From: Bacteroidota bacterium
Lineage (GTDB): Bacteria; Bacteroidota; Bacteroidia; Bacteroidales; Prolixibacteraceae
Length of the DNA: 64,000 nucleotides
Assembly (NCBI GenBank): GCA_023428545.1
Contig: JAEYXH010000011.1
Coordinates: forward strand, 1 to 64,000
Reading direction: 5' to 3'
Shown: positions 16,573 to 25,750 of the stretch, piece after piece
Layout of the letters: each line of letters starts with the position of its first letter
Numbering within the stretch: the first letter of the stretch is position 1
The notes under the pieces: model-generated
The model's database searches: none
Told to the model about the DNA's origin: nothing
What the model saw: only the letters and a program-made list of their open reading frames with translations
Position numbers and translations under genes: made by a program

Positions 16573-16941
16573 TTATTCTTTGGGTTGAGCTACTTTTTTT
16601 GCTTCGATTGGCAAATCCCCATCCGGAGAAGAAGCCTTCCCGGTAAGTTTATCGCCTTCCAGTTTGAATGAAACAGGAATGTCCTGGTAATCGATGGTTA
16701 CAATGAAACTATAAGTGCCTTCAGAATATTTTAGATTTTTCATGTCAATGGCGTAACCTGAGATTTTTACTTGTCCGGCAGTTTTGCCTTCCTTTTCAAA
16801 AAATACCAGTTGGCCTTTGTCATAACCGGGAGCAGCATAGGATGCAGTGTAATCCCACGTTCCGACTAGTTTCTCGAGTTCACTGCCAGATGCGAGCATA
16901 CTGATGGATGCAGCGATAATAATAAATAGGATACGTTTCAT
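16573..16941 (-). CDS. Small secreted beta-rich protein, unknown function
   Basis: 122 aa. A signal peptide (MKRILFIIIAASISMLASGS) is followed by a compact beta-rich domain: LVGTWDYTASYA, GQLVFFEKEGKTAGQVKI, SFIVTIDYQDIPVSFKLEGDKLTGKA split over several strands. The GTWD start and the alternating strands resemble lipocalin-like proteins that bind small hydrophobic ligands, but I cannot name a family. The C-terminal tail KKVAQPKE is charged. It is convergent with GH105 and 86 bases downstream of dnaJ. Confidence 0.7.
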   Translation of the reverse strand: MKRILFIIIAASISMLASGSELEKLVGTWDYTASYAAPGYDKGQLVFFEKEGKTAGQVKISGYAIDMKNLKYSEGTYSFIVTIDYQDIPVSFKLEGDKLTGKASSPDGDLPIEAKKVAQPKE

Positions 16942-17027
16942 GTGTCAAGAAATTTTATTGGATTATTTTCTAAAAATGCATAATTTTTTTCTATCTGCAA
17001 CACCCTTTGTCCTGAAACGTAGTTGTA

Positions 17028-18182
17028 CTAGAATATGTCTCTCATTTTTTCGAAGAAACTCTTTTCCGCTTCACCCGGCACTTCCCTGAATCCGGGGGAT
17101 TCCTGGAGTTTTTCCAATATTTTCTTTTCTTCTGACGAGAGTTTCTGGGGAATCCAGACATGCACCTTGACCAGTAAGTCGCCCTTGCCATACCCGTTGA
17201 CATCGGGCAAGCCCTTGCCTCTGAGTCGCAGTACCTTTTCCGGTTGCGTTCCGGGGTCGATTTTTACCTTTACCTTGCCTTCAATGGTTGGGATTTCGGC
17301 AGTTGTACCAAGGGTAATTCCTGGGAAGGACAGATAGAGATTATAGATCAAATTGTTATTTTCCCTGATCAATTCCGGATGGTCTTCCTCTTCAATAATC
17401 ACCAGCAAGTCGCCATTTACGCCACCCCGGCGGCCTGCATTTCCTTTACCAGATACATTGAGTTGCATGCCTTCACCAACACCGGCAGGAATGCGAATAG
17501 AAATGATTTCTTCATCCCTGACTACCCCCTCGCCGTTGCAGTGAACGCATTTATTGGTAATTGACTGGCCTTCGCCCTGGCATGTCGGACAACTGGTGGT
17601 TGTTTGCATCTGCCCTAAAAGGGTGTTTGCAATCCTGGTTACATGACCACTGCCATGGCAAGTGCTACAGTTTGTGTATGACGAACCGTCCTTTGCACCT
17701 GTACCGTTACAATGGGTACAGGGTACATATTTTTTTACCTTGATTTTTTTCTCGACACCAAACGCAATATCTTTCAAGGATAGATTTACCTTGACCCTTA
17801 GGTCGGAACCACGGTTAACCCTTCGGGAACGTCCGCCTCGATTACCGCCGAAACCTCCAAAACCACCGAATCCACCAAATGTATCCCCGAAAACATCGCC
17901 GAACATGGAGAAGATGTCATCCATTGACATTCCTTGGCCGCTGAAGCCACCCGAATTGCCCATGCCTGCATGTCCGAACTGGTCATATCGCTGTTTCTTT
18001 TCAGGATTACTCAATACTTCATAAGCTTCTGCAGCCTCCTTGAATTTCTCTTCTGATTCTTTATCACCCGGGTTTTTATCGGGATGATATTGGATCGCCT
18101 TTTTACGATAGGCTTTTTTAATCTCTTCAGGTGTAGCGTTCTTGCTTACTTCCAATATCTCGTAATAATCTCTTTTTGCCAT
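17028..18182 (-). CDS. dnaJ: Chaperone DnaJ
   Basis: 384 aa from the ATG at 18182 ([10 protein letters not shown]); six extra codons upstream are open but not typical. The J domain (1-70) has the HPD motif that stimulates DnaK ATPase. A glycine/phenylalanine-rich stretch follows (about 75-125), then four zinc-binding CxxCxGxG repeats ([32 protein letters not shown]), then the substrate-binding C-terminal domains. Full length and intact. It lies 10 bases after grpE, so the two form one operon. Confidence 0.97.
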   Translation of the reverse strand: MAKRDYYEILEVSKNATPEEIKKAYRKKAIQYHPDKNPGDKESEEKFKEAAEAYEVLSNPEKKQRYDQFGHAGMGNSGGFSGQGMSMDDIFSMFGDVFGDTFGGFGGFGGFGGNRGGRSRRVNRGSDLRVKVNLSLKDIAFGVEKKIKVKKYVPCTHCNGTGAKDGSSYTNCSTCHGSGHVTRIANTLLGQMQTTTSCPTCQGEGQSITNKCVHCNGEGVVRDEEIISIRIPAGVGEGMQLNVSGKGNAGRRGGVNGDLLVIIEEEDHPELIRENNNLIYNLYLSFPGITLGTTAEIPTIEGKVKVKIDPGTQPEKVLRLRGKGLPDVNGYGKGDLLVKVHVWIPQKLSSEEKKILEKLQESPGFREVPGEAEKSFFEKMRDIF

Positions 18183-18192
18183 TTTATCGGTA

Positions 18193-18807
18193 TTATTCAC
18201 CTATAACCACTTTTGCAAACCGAATAACCTTACCATTTAGCAGATATCCTTTTTGAATTACATCAACAATTTTTCCTTTAAGTTCAGGGGTTGGTGCCGG
18301 AATCTTGGTGATAGCCTCGTGGAGGTCGACATCAAAATCTTTTCCGGCGGCGTCAATTTCTGAAACGCCATTGACTTTCAAAAAATCCTTGAATTTCGAG
18401 AAGATTAACAGAAAACCGATTTTTGCATGATCCTCTTCAGGAATCTCGGTCATAGTTGCCAATGCCCTGTCGAAATCATCAATTATCGGAAGTATTCCCG
18501 TTAAAACGGATTCCCCGCCCGACTTGATCAGTTCGGCCTTCTCTTTTAAGGTGCGTTTTCTGTAATTGTCAAATTCTGCCTGAAGCCGAAGATGACGGTC
18601 TGAGATTTCAACAAGTTTTGATCCCAGCTCTTCAATTTGCTCCTGGTGTTTATCCTTTTTGCCTTTTTTGGATGATTTATGCTTGTCGCTTTCTTCATTC
18701 ACTTCATTATCCTTGACTTCATCAGCTACCGTATCGGTCACTGGTTGTTCACTTTTTGGCAGATCTTCCTCGTGAATTTGTTCGCCATTATTCTTTTTGT
18801 CAGTCAT
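18193..18807 (-). CDS. grpE: Nucleotide exchange factor GrpE
   Basis: 204 aa from the ATG at 18807 ([10 protein letters not shown]). It releases ADP from DnaK. The first 70 residues are acidic and lysine-rich and probably disordered; a long coiled-coil helix follows (about 70-115, [16 protein letters not shown]), then the dimer and beta-wing region ending [18 protein letters not shown], the family signature. The 5' region holds a promoter and a large palindrome (18867-18907). dnaK is not in the window. Confidence 0.95.
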   Translation of the reverse strand: MTDKKNNGEQIHEEDLPKSEQPVTDTVADEVKDNEVNEESDKHKSSKKGKKDKHQEQIEELGSKLVEISDRHLRLQAEFDNYRKRTLKEKAELIKSGGESVLTGILPIIDDFDRALATMTEIPEEDHAKIGFLLIFSKFKDFLKVNGVSEIDAAGKDFDVDLHEAITKIPAPTPELKGKIVDVIQKGYLLNGKVIRFAKVVIGE

Positions 18808-18838
18808 GTTTGTTCTTTTTATGCGTTGAACTTCTTTC

Positions 18839-18871
18839 CAAATACATTGCCAAAGCATTTAAAAAGACAAA
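18839..18871 (-). promoter_or_regulatory. grpE: grpE-dnaJ promoter
   Basis: On the minus strand, TGTATTTG (complement of 18839-18846) is one base off TAnnTTTG, with TTTG (complement of 18868-18871) 21 bases upstream as -33. The -33 element lies inside the 18867-18907 palindrome. Confidence 0.5.
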
Positions 18872-18907
18872 TTGACATTCTCCCGCGCAGAGAAAATGTC
18901 AATTTGT
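18867..18907 (-). terminator. Large palindrome: tlpA-like gene terminator and/or grpE operator
   Basis: ACAAATTGACATT (18867-18879) and AATGTCAATTTGT (18895-18907) pair over 13 bases, with CTC/GAG inside. Read on the minus strand, a CTTTTTAAA tail follows, giving a terminator for the gene at 18962-19489. The arm also covers the grpE -33 element, so it could additionally be an operator. Confidence 0.7.
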
Positions 18908-18961
18908 TACTGTTGCCTTGTGGTGTGTATTCCCTGGTCATTTTGGACCTAGGGTGCAGCG

Positions 18962-19489
18962 TTATTTTTTAGTGTATTTTTCAAGTGTAGCTTCCAATGC
19001 CGGACCTCTCAGGTTACGTGCAATGATGACGCCGTTTCCGTCGATCAGGAAATTTGTAGGAATTTGCCTGACGCCATATACTGCAGCGTGTTTTGAATAC
19101 CATCCTTTCAGGTCGCTGACATGGTAAGGCCATTCCAGTTTGTCGGTTTCTATGCCCTTCTTCCATGAAGTTTCATCCCTGTCAAGAGATACGTTAAATA
19201 CAACAAACCCTTTGCCATTGGTAAAGCGTGTTTCTTTGTATTTATTATAGGCAGCCACAACAGTGGGGTTTTCCCTTCGGCAGGGGCCGCACCATGAAGC
19301 CCAAAAATCAATCAGTACAAGCTTTCCCCTGGTGTCAGATAATTTTATCTGCTTTCCGGTGTTTGATTTCTCAGAGATTTCGGGAGCAAGATTACCTATT
19401 TCGGTTCCCAAGACAGGCTTTGCCGGTTGTGCATAAGCCATAGCACCGATAAACAGGAACAAGACTAAAAGTGAGGATGTCTTTTTCAT
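18962..19489 (-). CDS. TlpA/ResA-like thiol-disulfide oxidoreductase, secreted
   Basis: 175 aa. A signal peptide (ends MAYAQ) leads into a single thioredoxin fold with the active site WCGPC near residue 67 and the cis-proline loop RQIPTNF. An insertion after the active-site helix (VFNVSLDRDETSWKKGIE) marks the TlpA/ResA/AhpC-TSA group. These proteins reduce disulfides outside the cytoplasm, often for cytochrome c maturation, which may suit the many CxxCH proteins in this genome. The second half closely resembles the lipoprotein at 60339, so the two are paralogues. Confidence 0.88.
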   Translation of the reverse strand: MKKTSSLLVLFLFIGAMAYAQPAKPVLGTEIGNLAPEISEKSNTGKQIKLSDTRGKLVLIDFWASWCGPCRRENPTVVAAYNKYKETRFTNGKGFVVFNVSLDRDETSWKKGIETDKLEWPYHVSDLKGWYSKHAAVYGVRQIPTNFLIDGNGVIIARNLRGPALEATLEKYTKK

Positions 19490-19629
19490 TGGATAATAAT
19501 AAAATGTTTCTTTTAGGTTTTTATAAACTTCTGATGCCGAAAATCTTTCAATGGATATAATTCAGATCAGCATTTGAACGATTCAATAACGCTAACCTAA
19601 CAATTTTCTTGCCTGAAAGTTTGCTGAAA

Positions 19630-20934
19630 TCATTGCCTGATAATTTTAGCCCCGATTCGGTTAAGCCTTTCATCGATGTTTTCATATCCACGGTCAATTT
19701 GGTCGATATTGTCGATTTTGCTTGTTCCGGTGGCTGACATAGCAGCTATAAGCAAGGCGATTCCCGCGCGGATATCAGGAGAAGTCATTTTTGTGGCTCG
19801 AAGGGAGTGTGAGTGGTTGAGTCCGATAACCGTTGCGCGATGGGGATCACATAAAATAATCTGCGCGCCCATGTCGATTAGCTTATCTACGAAAAAGAGT
19901 CTGCTTTCGAACATTTTCTGGTGAATCAGGACACTCCCCTTTGCCTGAGTCGCGACGACAAGGAAAACGCTCAGTAAGTCAGGGGTTAATCCGGGCCAGG
20001 GAGCATCAGCGATTGTGAGAATGGAACCATCAATGTAGTTTTCGATCTCGTATGTTTCATTGGCCGGAATGAACAGGTCGTCTCCTTGTTGTACCAATTT
20101 GATACCCATCCTTTCAAAGCTTATCGGAATGATGCCAAGATGTTCATAACCAACATTTTTTATGGTAATTTCCGATGCTGTCATGGCAGCCAATCCAATA
20201 AAACTACCCACCTCGATCATGTCGGGAAGGATCACGTGGTTGCAGCCCTTGAGTGAGGTCACCCCTTTTATTGTCAAGAGGTTTGATCCAATGCCCGAAA
20301 TTTGTGCTCCCATGCTGTTCAACATCCTGCACAATTGCTGGATATACGGTTCACATGCAGCGTTGTAGATGGTTGTCGTGCCTTCGGCCAATACGGCGGC
20401 CATGATGATATTTGCTGTGCCTGTTACCGAAGCTTCCTCGAGGAGCATATAACTCCCTTTCAGTTTTTTCGCAGACACCCTGAAGAATTTTCTTTGACTG
20501 TCAAATTCAAAGGATGCGCCCAGTTTTTCAAATCCGATAAAATGAGTGTCAACCCTTCTTCGTCCAATCTTGTCGCCACCCGGCTGGGGAATCACACCTG
20601 TTCCAAAGCGTGCAAGCAAGGGGCCAATAATCATGATTGAACCACGCAGGCTGGCCGCTTTCTCAAAGAAATCATCTGATTCCAGATGGTTAGTCTTTAC
20701 ATTTGCCGCATTGAAGAGATATTCGCCCCTGGATATCCTGCTGACTTCAACTCCAATACTTTTAAGGAGCGTAATCAGCATTTTTACATCCCTTATTTCA
20801 GGAATGTTCCTGATGACAACGTCCTTGTCAGTTAAAAGTGTAGCACAGATTACCTGTAAGGCTTCATTTTTTGCACCCTGGGGTTCCAAAGATCCTGAGA
20901 GCCTGTTTTTTCCTTCAACAATAAAAGTAGCCAT
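19630..20934 (-). CDS. murA: UDP-N-acetylglucosamine 1-carboxyvinyltransferase
   Basis: 434 aa. It transfers enolpyruvate to UDP-GlcNAc, the committed step of peptidoglycan synthesis. The EPSP-synthase-like double domain is intact: GAKNEALQVI with the catalytic Lys, SLRGSIMIIGPLLARFG, the EASVTGTANIIMAAVLAEG stretch, and APWPGLTPDLLS. The active-site loop reads PQPGGDKIGRRR, with Asp121 where E. coli has Cys115. Known MurA enzymes with Asp there are active but not alkylated by fosfomycin, so intrinsic resistance is expected. It follows the DUF4290 gene by 64 bases and is probably co-transcribed with it. Confidence 0.96.
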   Translation of the reverse strand: MATFIVEGKNRLSGSLEPQGAKNEALQVICATLLTDKDVVIRNIPEIRDVKMLITLLKSIGVEVSRISRGEYLFNAANVKTNHLESDDFFEKAASLRGSIMIIGPLLARFGTGVIPQPGGDKIGRRRVDTHFIGFEKLGASFEFDSQRKFFRVSAKKLKGSYMLLEEASVTGTANIIMAAVLAEGTTTIYNAACEPYIQQLCRMLNSMGAQISGIGSNLLTIKGVTSLKGCNHVILPDMIEVGSFIGLAAMTASEITIKNVGYEHLGIIPISFERMGIKLVQQGDDLFIPANETYEIENYIDGSILTIADAPWPGLTPDLLSVFLVVATQAKGSVLIHQKMFESRLFFVDKLIDMGAQIILCDPHRATVIGLNHSHSLRATKMTSPDIRAGIALLIAAMSATGTSKIDNIDQIDRGYENIDERLNRIGAKIIRQ

Positions 20935-20998
20935 CCGGTTATATTCTTGACAGATTATACAGTATGATATCCTTATGCTCTGAGGGAACGACTAAAAT

Positions 20999-21631
20999 CT
21001 ATTTGTGTCTTTTTTGCTGGTTCCCTTTTTTCTGGGTTTTCTGTTTTTGGTAATTTTGTTTTTGGGGTATTGCCTTAACATCGGCCAATTCCTGGTCGGC
21101 TAGAGTGAGCTTGCCATTGGAGAGGTTGGCCAAATCCTGGAAAATAATTACATCATCCACATATTCCTTGTTGTAACTCAGGTATGATTTTTTCATGTGA
21201 TTGGCCAATTGGTATATCAGCACGTCTTTTTCCGGCCCATCCTCAAATTCCATTGCCTTTTCAATCATCATTTCAATGGTTTTACCGTAGTAGCGGAATT
21301 TTATCTTGGTATGTGGATAGGGAACCTGATTCGGTTTTTCGGTAAGAATATCCCGGGATGGCGGGTCATAGGGATAGTCAATATCCAGTTCAAAATCAGC
21401 CATGATTGCAAGATGGTCCCATAATTTGTGTTTGAAGTCGGGCACATCCCTAAGGTATGGATACAGGCTACCCATTACATCGATGATTGACTTTGCAGCC
21501 TTGTTGCGGGTATCTTTGTCTTCAATGGCGAGAATCAGGTTAACCATATTCTGCACATTACGGCCATATTCGGGCAATGGCAGTTTTTTGCGGCTTGTAT
21601 TGTAATCTTTTGAATCGTGATTCGTGTTCAT
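20999..21631 (-). CDS. DUF4290 domain protein
   Basis: 210 aa. It belongs to a Bacteroidota family of unknown function that usually lies next to murA. Landmarks are the N-terminal LPLPEYGRNVQNMV, the helix with DVMGSLYPYLRDVPDFKHKLWDHL split over two turns, and DYPYDPP. It is helical and charged with no signal peptide. The last 35 residues are very rich in Lys and Gln (QKQNYQKQKTQKKGNQQKRHK-like), a basic tail that could bind nucleic acid. Constant linkage to murA suggests a cell-envelope role, unproven. Confidence 0.85.
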   Translation of the reverse strand: MNTNHDSKDYNTSRKKLPLPEYGRNVQNMVNLILAIEDKDTRNKAAKSIIDVMGSLYPYLRDVPDFKHKLWDHLAIMADFELDIDYPYDPPSRDILTEKPNQVPYPHTKIKFRYYGKTIEMMIEKAMEFEDGPEKDVLIYQLANHMKKSYLSYNKEYVDDVIIFQDLANLSNGKLTLADQELADVKAIPQKQNYQKQKTQKKGNQQKRHK

Positions 21632-21778
21632 GTCAGCAAAATGTATAATTTTTTCAAATAGGGGTAAGCGGCTACAAAGTTAGTGATTTACAGTTCTTCT
21701 GCAAAAGGTAAAACGCAATTTGGTGAAGCAGGTCACTTTAGACTCTTCCCAATGTCTGCTTTATGAAATTGTGTGGTG

Positions 21779-24103
21779 TTATTGTATGATTTTAAGTTTT
21801 GCAAAGCGCAGTAACAACTGTTTCTGTCCGGCATTGTGAAAGAAGATTGTAGCCTTCAGGTCAGGAAAGGTACCTTCAATATGGAGTACTTTGCCGGGTC
21901 CAAATCTTTGATGTTCAACTTTCATGCCCGGCAGGATCTTTTGCGGGTCATCGCCTTCAAAGGAATTTGAATTTGGGGAGCCTTGCTGTATCCGTGTCAG
22001 TTTTTGGTTGAGGTTGTTTCTGAGTGTCGGCGAAATAGGGCCGGGTTCCGGGAAGGTTGAACGGGTGGTTGTTTTTCTCCAGGGTTCCTGATTGTCTGGT
22101 TTAGATGAATTGCGGCTTGTTTCCTGATTCCTTTCCTGCCTTTCGACATATTGATTATCGATTTCGAACAGGAAGGAGCTTGGTCGGCAAAATTCAAGTT
22201 TTCCCCATTTGAATCTTTGGCCGGCATAGGTCAGGTATACATTTTCTTCCGCCCGTGTAACCGCAACATAGAAAAGTCGTCGTTCCTCCTCCAGGGCTTC
22301 ACGGGGAATAAATGATCCGCTCTGGTTGCTGGGGAAGAGATTTTCTTCAAGTCCAACAACAAAAACATTTTTGAATTCCAGTCCTTTAGCAGAGTGGACG
22401 GTCATCAGGGTAACCTTATTCCGGTCTTCCTCCTTGTCGTTGTCCTGATCGGTAAGAAGAGCCACATCCTGCAGGTATTCACCCAAACCTCCCGGGCGGC
22501 CTTCCTCTTTTGCAGTTATGGTAAATTCCTGAATGGCATTCAACATCTCTTCGATGTTTTGATACCGGCTTAGTCCTTCCGGGGATTTGTCGCTGTAGAG
22601 GTCCTTCAGGATGCCAGTCACCTGGGCGATTTTTCGCGCCAAATCGTAGGCTTCAGAATGTATGGATTCGGCCCTGAAGGAATCCATCTGGAGAATAAAA
22701 CCGGTTAATTTGTCAATAGTCCCTTTGTTGAATCCGGCAGGATTAACGTCGGGTAGTCCGCTTATTACTTTATAGATATCTTGCTCCGTTTCAGATGACA
22801 ATTTCTCCAGTTTTGTCAGCGTAGTTTGACCAATACCCCTTGGCGGATAGTTGATGATACGTTTTAAGGCTTCATTATCTGCAGGATTGATCACCAACCG
22901 GAAATAGGCCAGAAGGTCCTTGATCTCCTTCCTTTGATAGAAAGAAAGGCCACCATAGATTTTATAGGGAATGTTTCTTCTCCTAAGAGTCTCTTCAAAA
23001 ACCCTTGACTGGGCATTGGTGCGGTAGAGGATGGCAAAATCCTTGAATTGGTAGTGATCGCGAAGCTGACTTTCAGAAATTGTGCTGGCGACAATATATC
23101 CCTCTTCCGTATCGGTTATGGCCTCTCTTATCCTGATGCGTGAACCCGGGTCGTTTTCGGAGAAAATTGTTTTATGCAACTGTCTCTGGTTCTTGGCAAT
23201 GATACTGTTGGCACCGTTTACAATGTTCTGTGTAGACCTATAATTCTGCTCAAGTTTGAAAACCTTATGTTGGGGATAATCCTTCTGGAAGTTGAGGATG
23301 TTTTCAATACGGGCGCCCCTGAAGGAATAAATGCTTTGTGCATCGTCGCCCACGACGCAGATATTGTTGTGTATCTCGGCCAGTTTTTTTATGATCAGAT
23401 ACTGGGTATAGTTCGTATCCTGGTACTCGTCGACCAATAAGTAATTAAATTTCTGCTGGTACCTGGAAAGAATATCAGGGCGATCGCGGAACAGCAAATT
23501 GGTTTTCAGCAAGAGGTCATCAAAGTCCATGGCATTGCTTACCCTGCACCTTTTGAAATATTCCTTATAAACCTCGCTAATGCGAGGCATACTGATGCTT
23601 TTGTCATATTCGCGGATCTCATTGGCTGAAGCATATATCTGAGGAGTGACCAGGTTGTTTTTAGCCATTGATATCCTACTGGAGACAACCCCCGGTTTAT
23701 AAATTTTGTCATCAAGACCAAAATCCTTTATGATCGTTTTAAGCAGACTCTTTGAGTCAGCTGCATCATAAATTGTAAAATCAGATGGAAAACCAAGGGC
23801 TTCATGTTCAAATCTCAGGATTCTCGCAAAGATTGAATGGAAGGTTCCCATCCAAAGATACTTTGCCCTCTCCATTCCAACCAGTGATGAAATACGCTCC
23901 TTCATTTCTCTGGCTGCCTTGTTGGTGAATGTAAGGGCCAGAATGGAAGATGGCATTACGCCTTGCTTTAGAAGATGGGCTATACGATAAGTAAGAACAC
24001 GGGTTTTCCCTGATCCGGCTCCTGCCACGATTAAAGTTGGGCCATCGGTTGTTACAACTGCTTCATACTGAGCGCTATTAAGCTTGCTAAGGTATTCTGA
24101 CAC
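21779..24103 (-). CDS. UvrD/PcrA-type superfamily 1 DNA helicase
   Basis: 774 aa from a GTG at 24103 (SEYLSKLNSAQYEAV follows). The frame is open up to 24157, but a promoter -7 element lies within that extension, so the GTG is preferred. All helicase motifs are present: Walker A AGAGSGKT, motif II DEYQDTN, VVGDDAQSIYSFRGA, QNYRS, GLEFKNVFVVG, and VTRAEENVYLTYA. A linker rich in Pro, Ser and Asn is followed by the C-terminal PcrA-type small domain (MKVEHQRFGPGKVLHIEG), which contacts RNA polymerase in relatives. Roles are nucleotide-excision repair and replication-fork clearing. Confidence 0.93.
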   Translation of the reverse strand: MSEYLSKLNSAQYEAVVTTDGPTLIVAGAGSGKTRVLTYRIAHLLKQGVMPSSILALTFTNKAAREMKERISSLVGMERAKYLWMGTFHSIFARILRFEHEALGFPSDFTIYDAADSKSLLKTIIKDFGLDDKIYKPGVVSSRISMAKNNLVTPQIYASANEIREYDKSISMPRISEVYKEYFKRCRVSNAMDFDDLLLKTNLLFRDRPDILSRYQQKFNYLLVDEYQDTNYTQYLIIKKLAEIHNNICVVGDDAQSIYSFRGARIENILNFQKDYPQHKVFKLEQNYRSTQNIVNGANSIIAKNQRQLHKTIFSENDPGSRIRIREAITDTEEGYIVASTISESQLRDHYQFKDFAILYRTNAQSRVFEETLRRRNIPYKIYGGLSFYQRKEIKDLLAYFRLVINPADNEALKRIINYPPRGIGQTTLTKLEKLSSETEQDIYKVISGLPDVNPAGFNKGTIDKLTGFILQMDSFRAESIHSEAYDLARKIAQVTGILKDLYSDKSPEGLSRYQNIEEMLNAIQEFTITAKEEGRPGGLGEYLQDVALLTDQDNDKEEDRNKVTLMTVHSAKGLEFKNVFVVGLEENLFPSNQSGSFIPREALEEERRLFYVAVTRAEENVYLTYAGQRFKWGKLEFCRPSSFLFEIDNQYVERQERNQETSRNSSKPDNQEPWRKTTTRSTFPEPGPISPTLRNNLNQKLTRIQQGSPNSNSFEGDDPQKILPGMKVEHQRFGPGKVLHIEGTFPDLKATIFFHNAGQKQLLLRFAKLKIIQ

Positions 24104-24129
24104 TGTTTTATGTTTCAAAATGAGTCCGT

Positions 24130-24163
24130 AAAAATACAAAGTGTTCTTACGATACATACAAAA
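24130..24163 (-). promoter_or_regulatory. Promoter for the UvrD/PcrA gene
   Basis: On the minus strand TTTG (complement of 24160-24163) is followed after 22 bases by TATTTTTA (complement of 24130-24137), one base off the -7 consensus. It supports the GTG start at 24103. Confidence 0.5.
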
Positions 24164-24278
24164 TCGATGGTTAATTTATCAGAAAGCCCTATTTGAAATT
24201 TTCGGGTTTTTATTGCAAATTTAATTCCTAATGAAGTAGCCATGCAAAGAAATCCCTTCAACCATCCAGCTGGTTTTT

Positions 24279-24286
24279 TATCTTTG
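24279..24286 (+). promoter_or_regulatory. -7 element before the T9SS substrate gene
   Basis: TATCTTTG matches TAnnTTTG and lies about 75 bases before the start codon. No good -33 element is seen. Confidence 0.45.
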
Positions 24287-24363
24287 TCGGGGCAATTTAA
24301 TGGAATTTATACGTTAATATTGTAATAATTAATTTCCGGATTTAATCAGATTACATGACCTAT

Positions 24364-25641
24364 ATGTTACGATTGTCGATGCTTGTCATTTTGTTGACGG
24401 GTTTCACTTTTGGCAAATCTTTTTCTCAGCTTACCGCTCCTGGCTCCGCATATAGTGAGCTTACCCAATATCCGCAAGCCACACCCAACGACCCGATATT
24501 TATATTTTGTGGATCTGATGGTTCATTGCAGGTTAGCACCACAATGACAGGAGAAAAGACTTTTTCATGGGAAATATACAATTCGCAATCGGGTGAATTT
24601 GAATCCTATTTCAACGAAACATCTTCAAGGAACCAATCAGCCATTATCCAGCTTGTCGATGGAGGATACAAGGTCACAGTTGTTTCTGCTTCGGGACAAG
24701 AAGTATACAGGGGTTGGGTTTTCAATCATTCATACTCGCTTGAAGGGGGTGTGAATGAAAGCAATTGTGACTTTTTTAGTTTAGAAGCTGTGGTTTCTCC
24801 GCCTTCATCAACCTATTATGACCTGAATACAGGTGTTCCTGTTCCGTTAGATTCAGGTTACGAGGTGGAATGGAGGGAAGGTGAGAGCGTTGTGAGCCGC
24901 AATCTGAATCCAACCATATATAATCCACCTACCATCGATACTGAATATGTTTTGGTGGTATCGGATCGATTTGGCTGCGAAACGGCACTGCCGGTCATGT
25001 ATTACTCCATAGTAACCAAGGCTGTGTTTTCTGCCGATCCGATGACGGGGGAGGCTCCATTGGAGGTTGTTTTCACAAACCAATCAGAGAATGGGGATAG
25101 TGATGGGTATGAGTGGTATTTCTTTAAAGACCTGGACGAAATAAAGCAGATTTCGCAAGGCAGTACCACACCGGTCGACAGTATTAAAGAAATCGCCTAT
25201 GATCACAGTCCAATTTATGTTTATGAAAACTCCGGGATATACATGGTCAAGTTGGTTTCGAAAAAGACTTCGGAGCTTTATACCTGCACCGATACGGCCT
25301 ATCTGGAAACCCACATTGTGGTTGATACCTCCTATATTGCTGCCCCGAACGTATTTACGCCTAACGGCGATGGGGTAAATGACAATTTCGTCGTTAAATT
25401 CTGGTCAATGCAGGAGGTAAAGATATCGATCTTTAACCGATGGGGCCGGACCGTTCATGTGTATGAAAATTCGAATGTGCAGGGCTTTAGAAACACTTGG
25501 ACTGTATCAGCCTGGGATGGAACCATTGGCGGAAGGTATGCAAGTCCCGGGGTCTATTTCTATGTTGTGGAAGGGAGGGGCAGGGATGGACAAAAGCGAT
25601 GGGCAAAGGGCTTCTTCCATTTATACAGGGGCAAGGATTAG
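24364..25641 (+). CDS. Secreted protein with PKD-like domain and gliding-motility (type B T9SS) C-terminal domain
   Basis: 425 aa from ATG 24364 (MLRLSMLVIL); an ATG three codons earlier is equally open. A signal peptide ends at SFSQ. The middle (about 220-325) looks like a PKD-type beta-sandwich (FSADPMTGEAPLEVVFTNQS). The last 90 residues are a CHU_C/type B sorting domain: APNVFTPNGDGVNDNF, IFNRWGRTV, WDGTIGGRYASPGVYFYVV. Proteins with this domain cross the outer membrane by the type IX secretion system. The N-terminal 200 residues are beta-rich and unrecognised. The PorV/gliding machinery is outside the window. Confidence 0.88.
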   Translation: MLRLSMLVILLTGFTFGKSFSQLTAPGSAYSELTQYPQATPNDPIFIFCGSDGSLQVSTTMTGEKTFSWEIYNSQSGEFESYFNETSSRNQSAIIQLVDGGYKVTVVSASGQEVYRGWVFNHSYSLEGGVNESNCDFFSLEAVVSPPSSTYYDLNTGVPVPLDSGYEVEWREGESVVSRNLNPTIYNPPTIDTEYVLVVSDRFGCETALPVMYYSIVTKAVFSADPMTGEAPLEVVFTNQSENGDSDGYEWYFFKDLDEIKQISQGSTTPVDSIKEIAYDHSPIYVYENSGIYMVKLVSKKTSELYTCTDTAYLETHIVVDTSYIAAPNVFTPNGDGVNDNFVVKFWSMQEVKISIFNRWGRTVHVYENSNVQGFRNTWTVSAWDGTIGGRYASPGVYFYVVEGRGRDGQKRWAKGFFHLYRGKD

Positions 25642-25680
25642 CGAATTGCCATTTTCAATGATTTTATTGCTGTTAAAGAA

Positions 25681-25710
25681 AAAGCCCCGGGCCTCACGGA
25701 CCAGGGCTTT
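25681..25710. terminator. Bidirectional terminator between convergent genes
   Basis: AAAGCCC (25681-25687) pairs with GGGCTTT (25704-25710), with GG/CC continuing inside after a mismatch. A-rich flank on the left serves the minus-strand EF-G2 gene. Confidence 0.7.
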
Positions 25711-25750
25711 CAGATAGTTTAGTTTTATAGAAAATGGATTAGAAATATTC

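Noticed and set aside
18867..18907. CIRCE-type HrcA operator before grpE
   Set aside because: The palindrome does not match TTAGCACTC-N9-GAGTGCTAA; only the general idea of an operator is kept.
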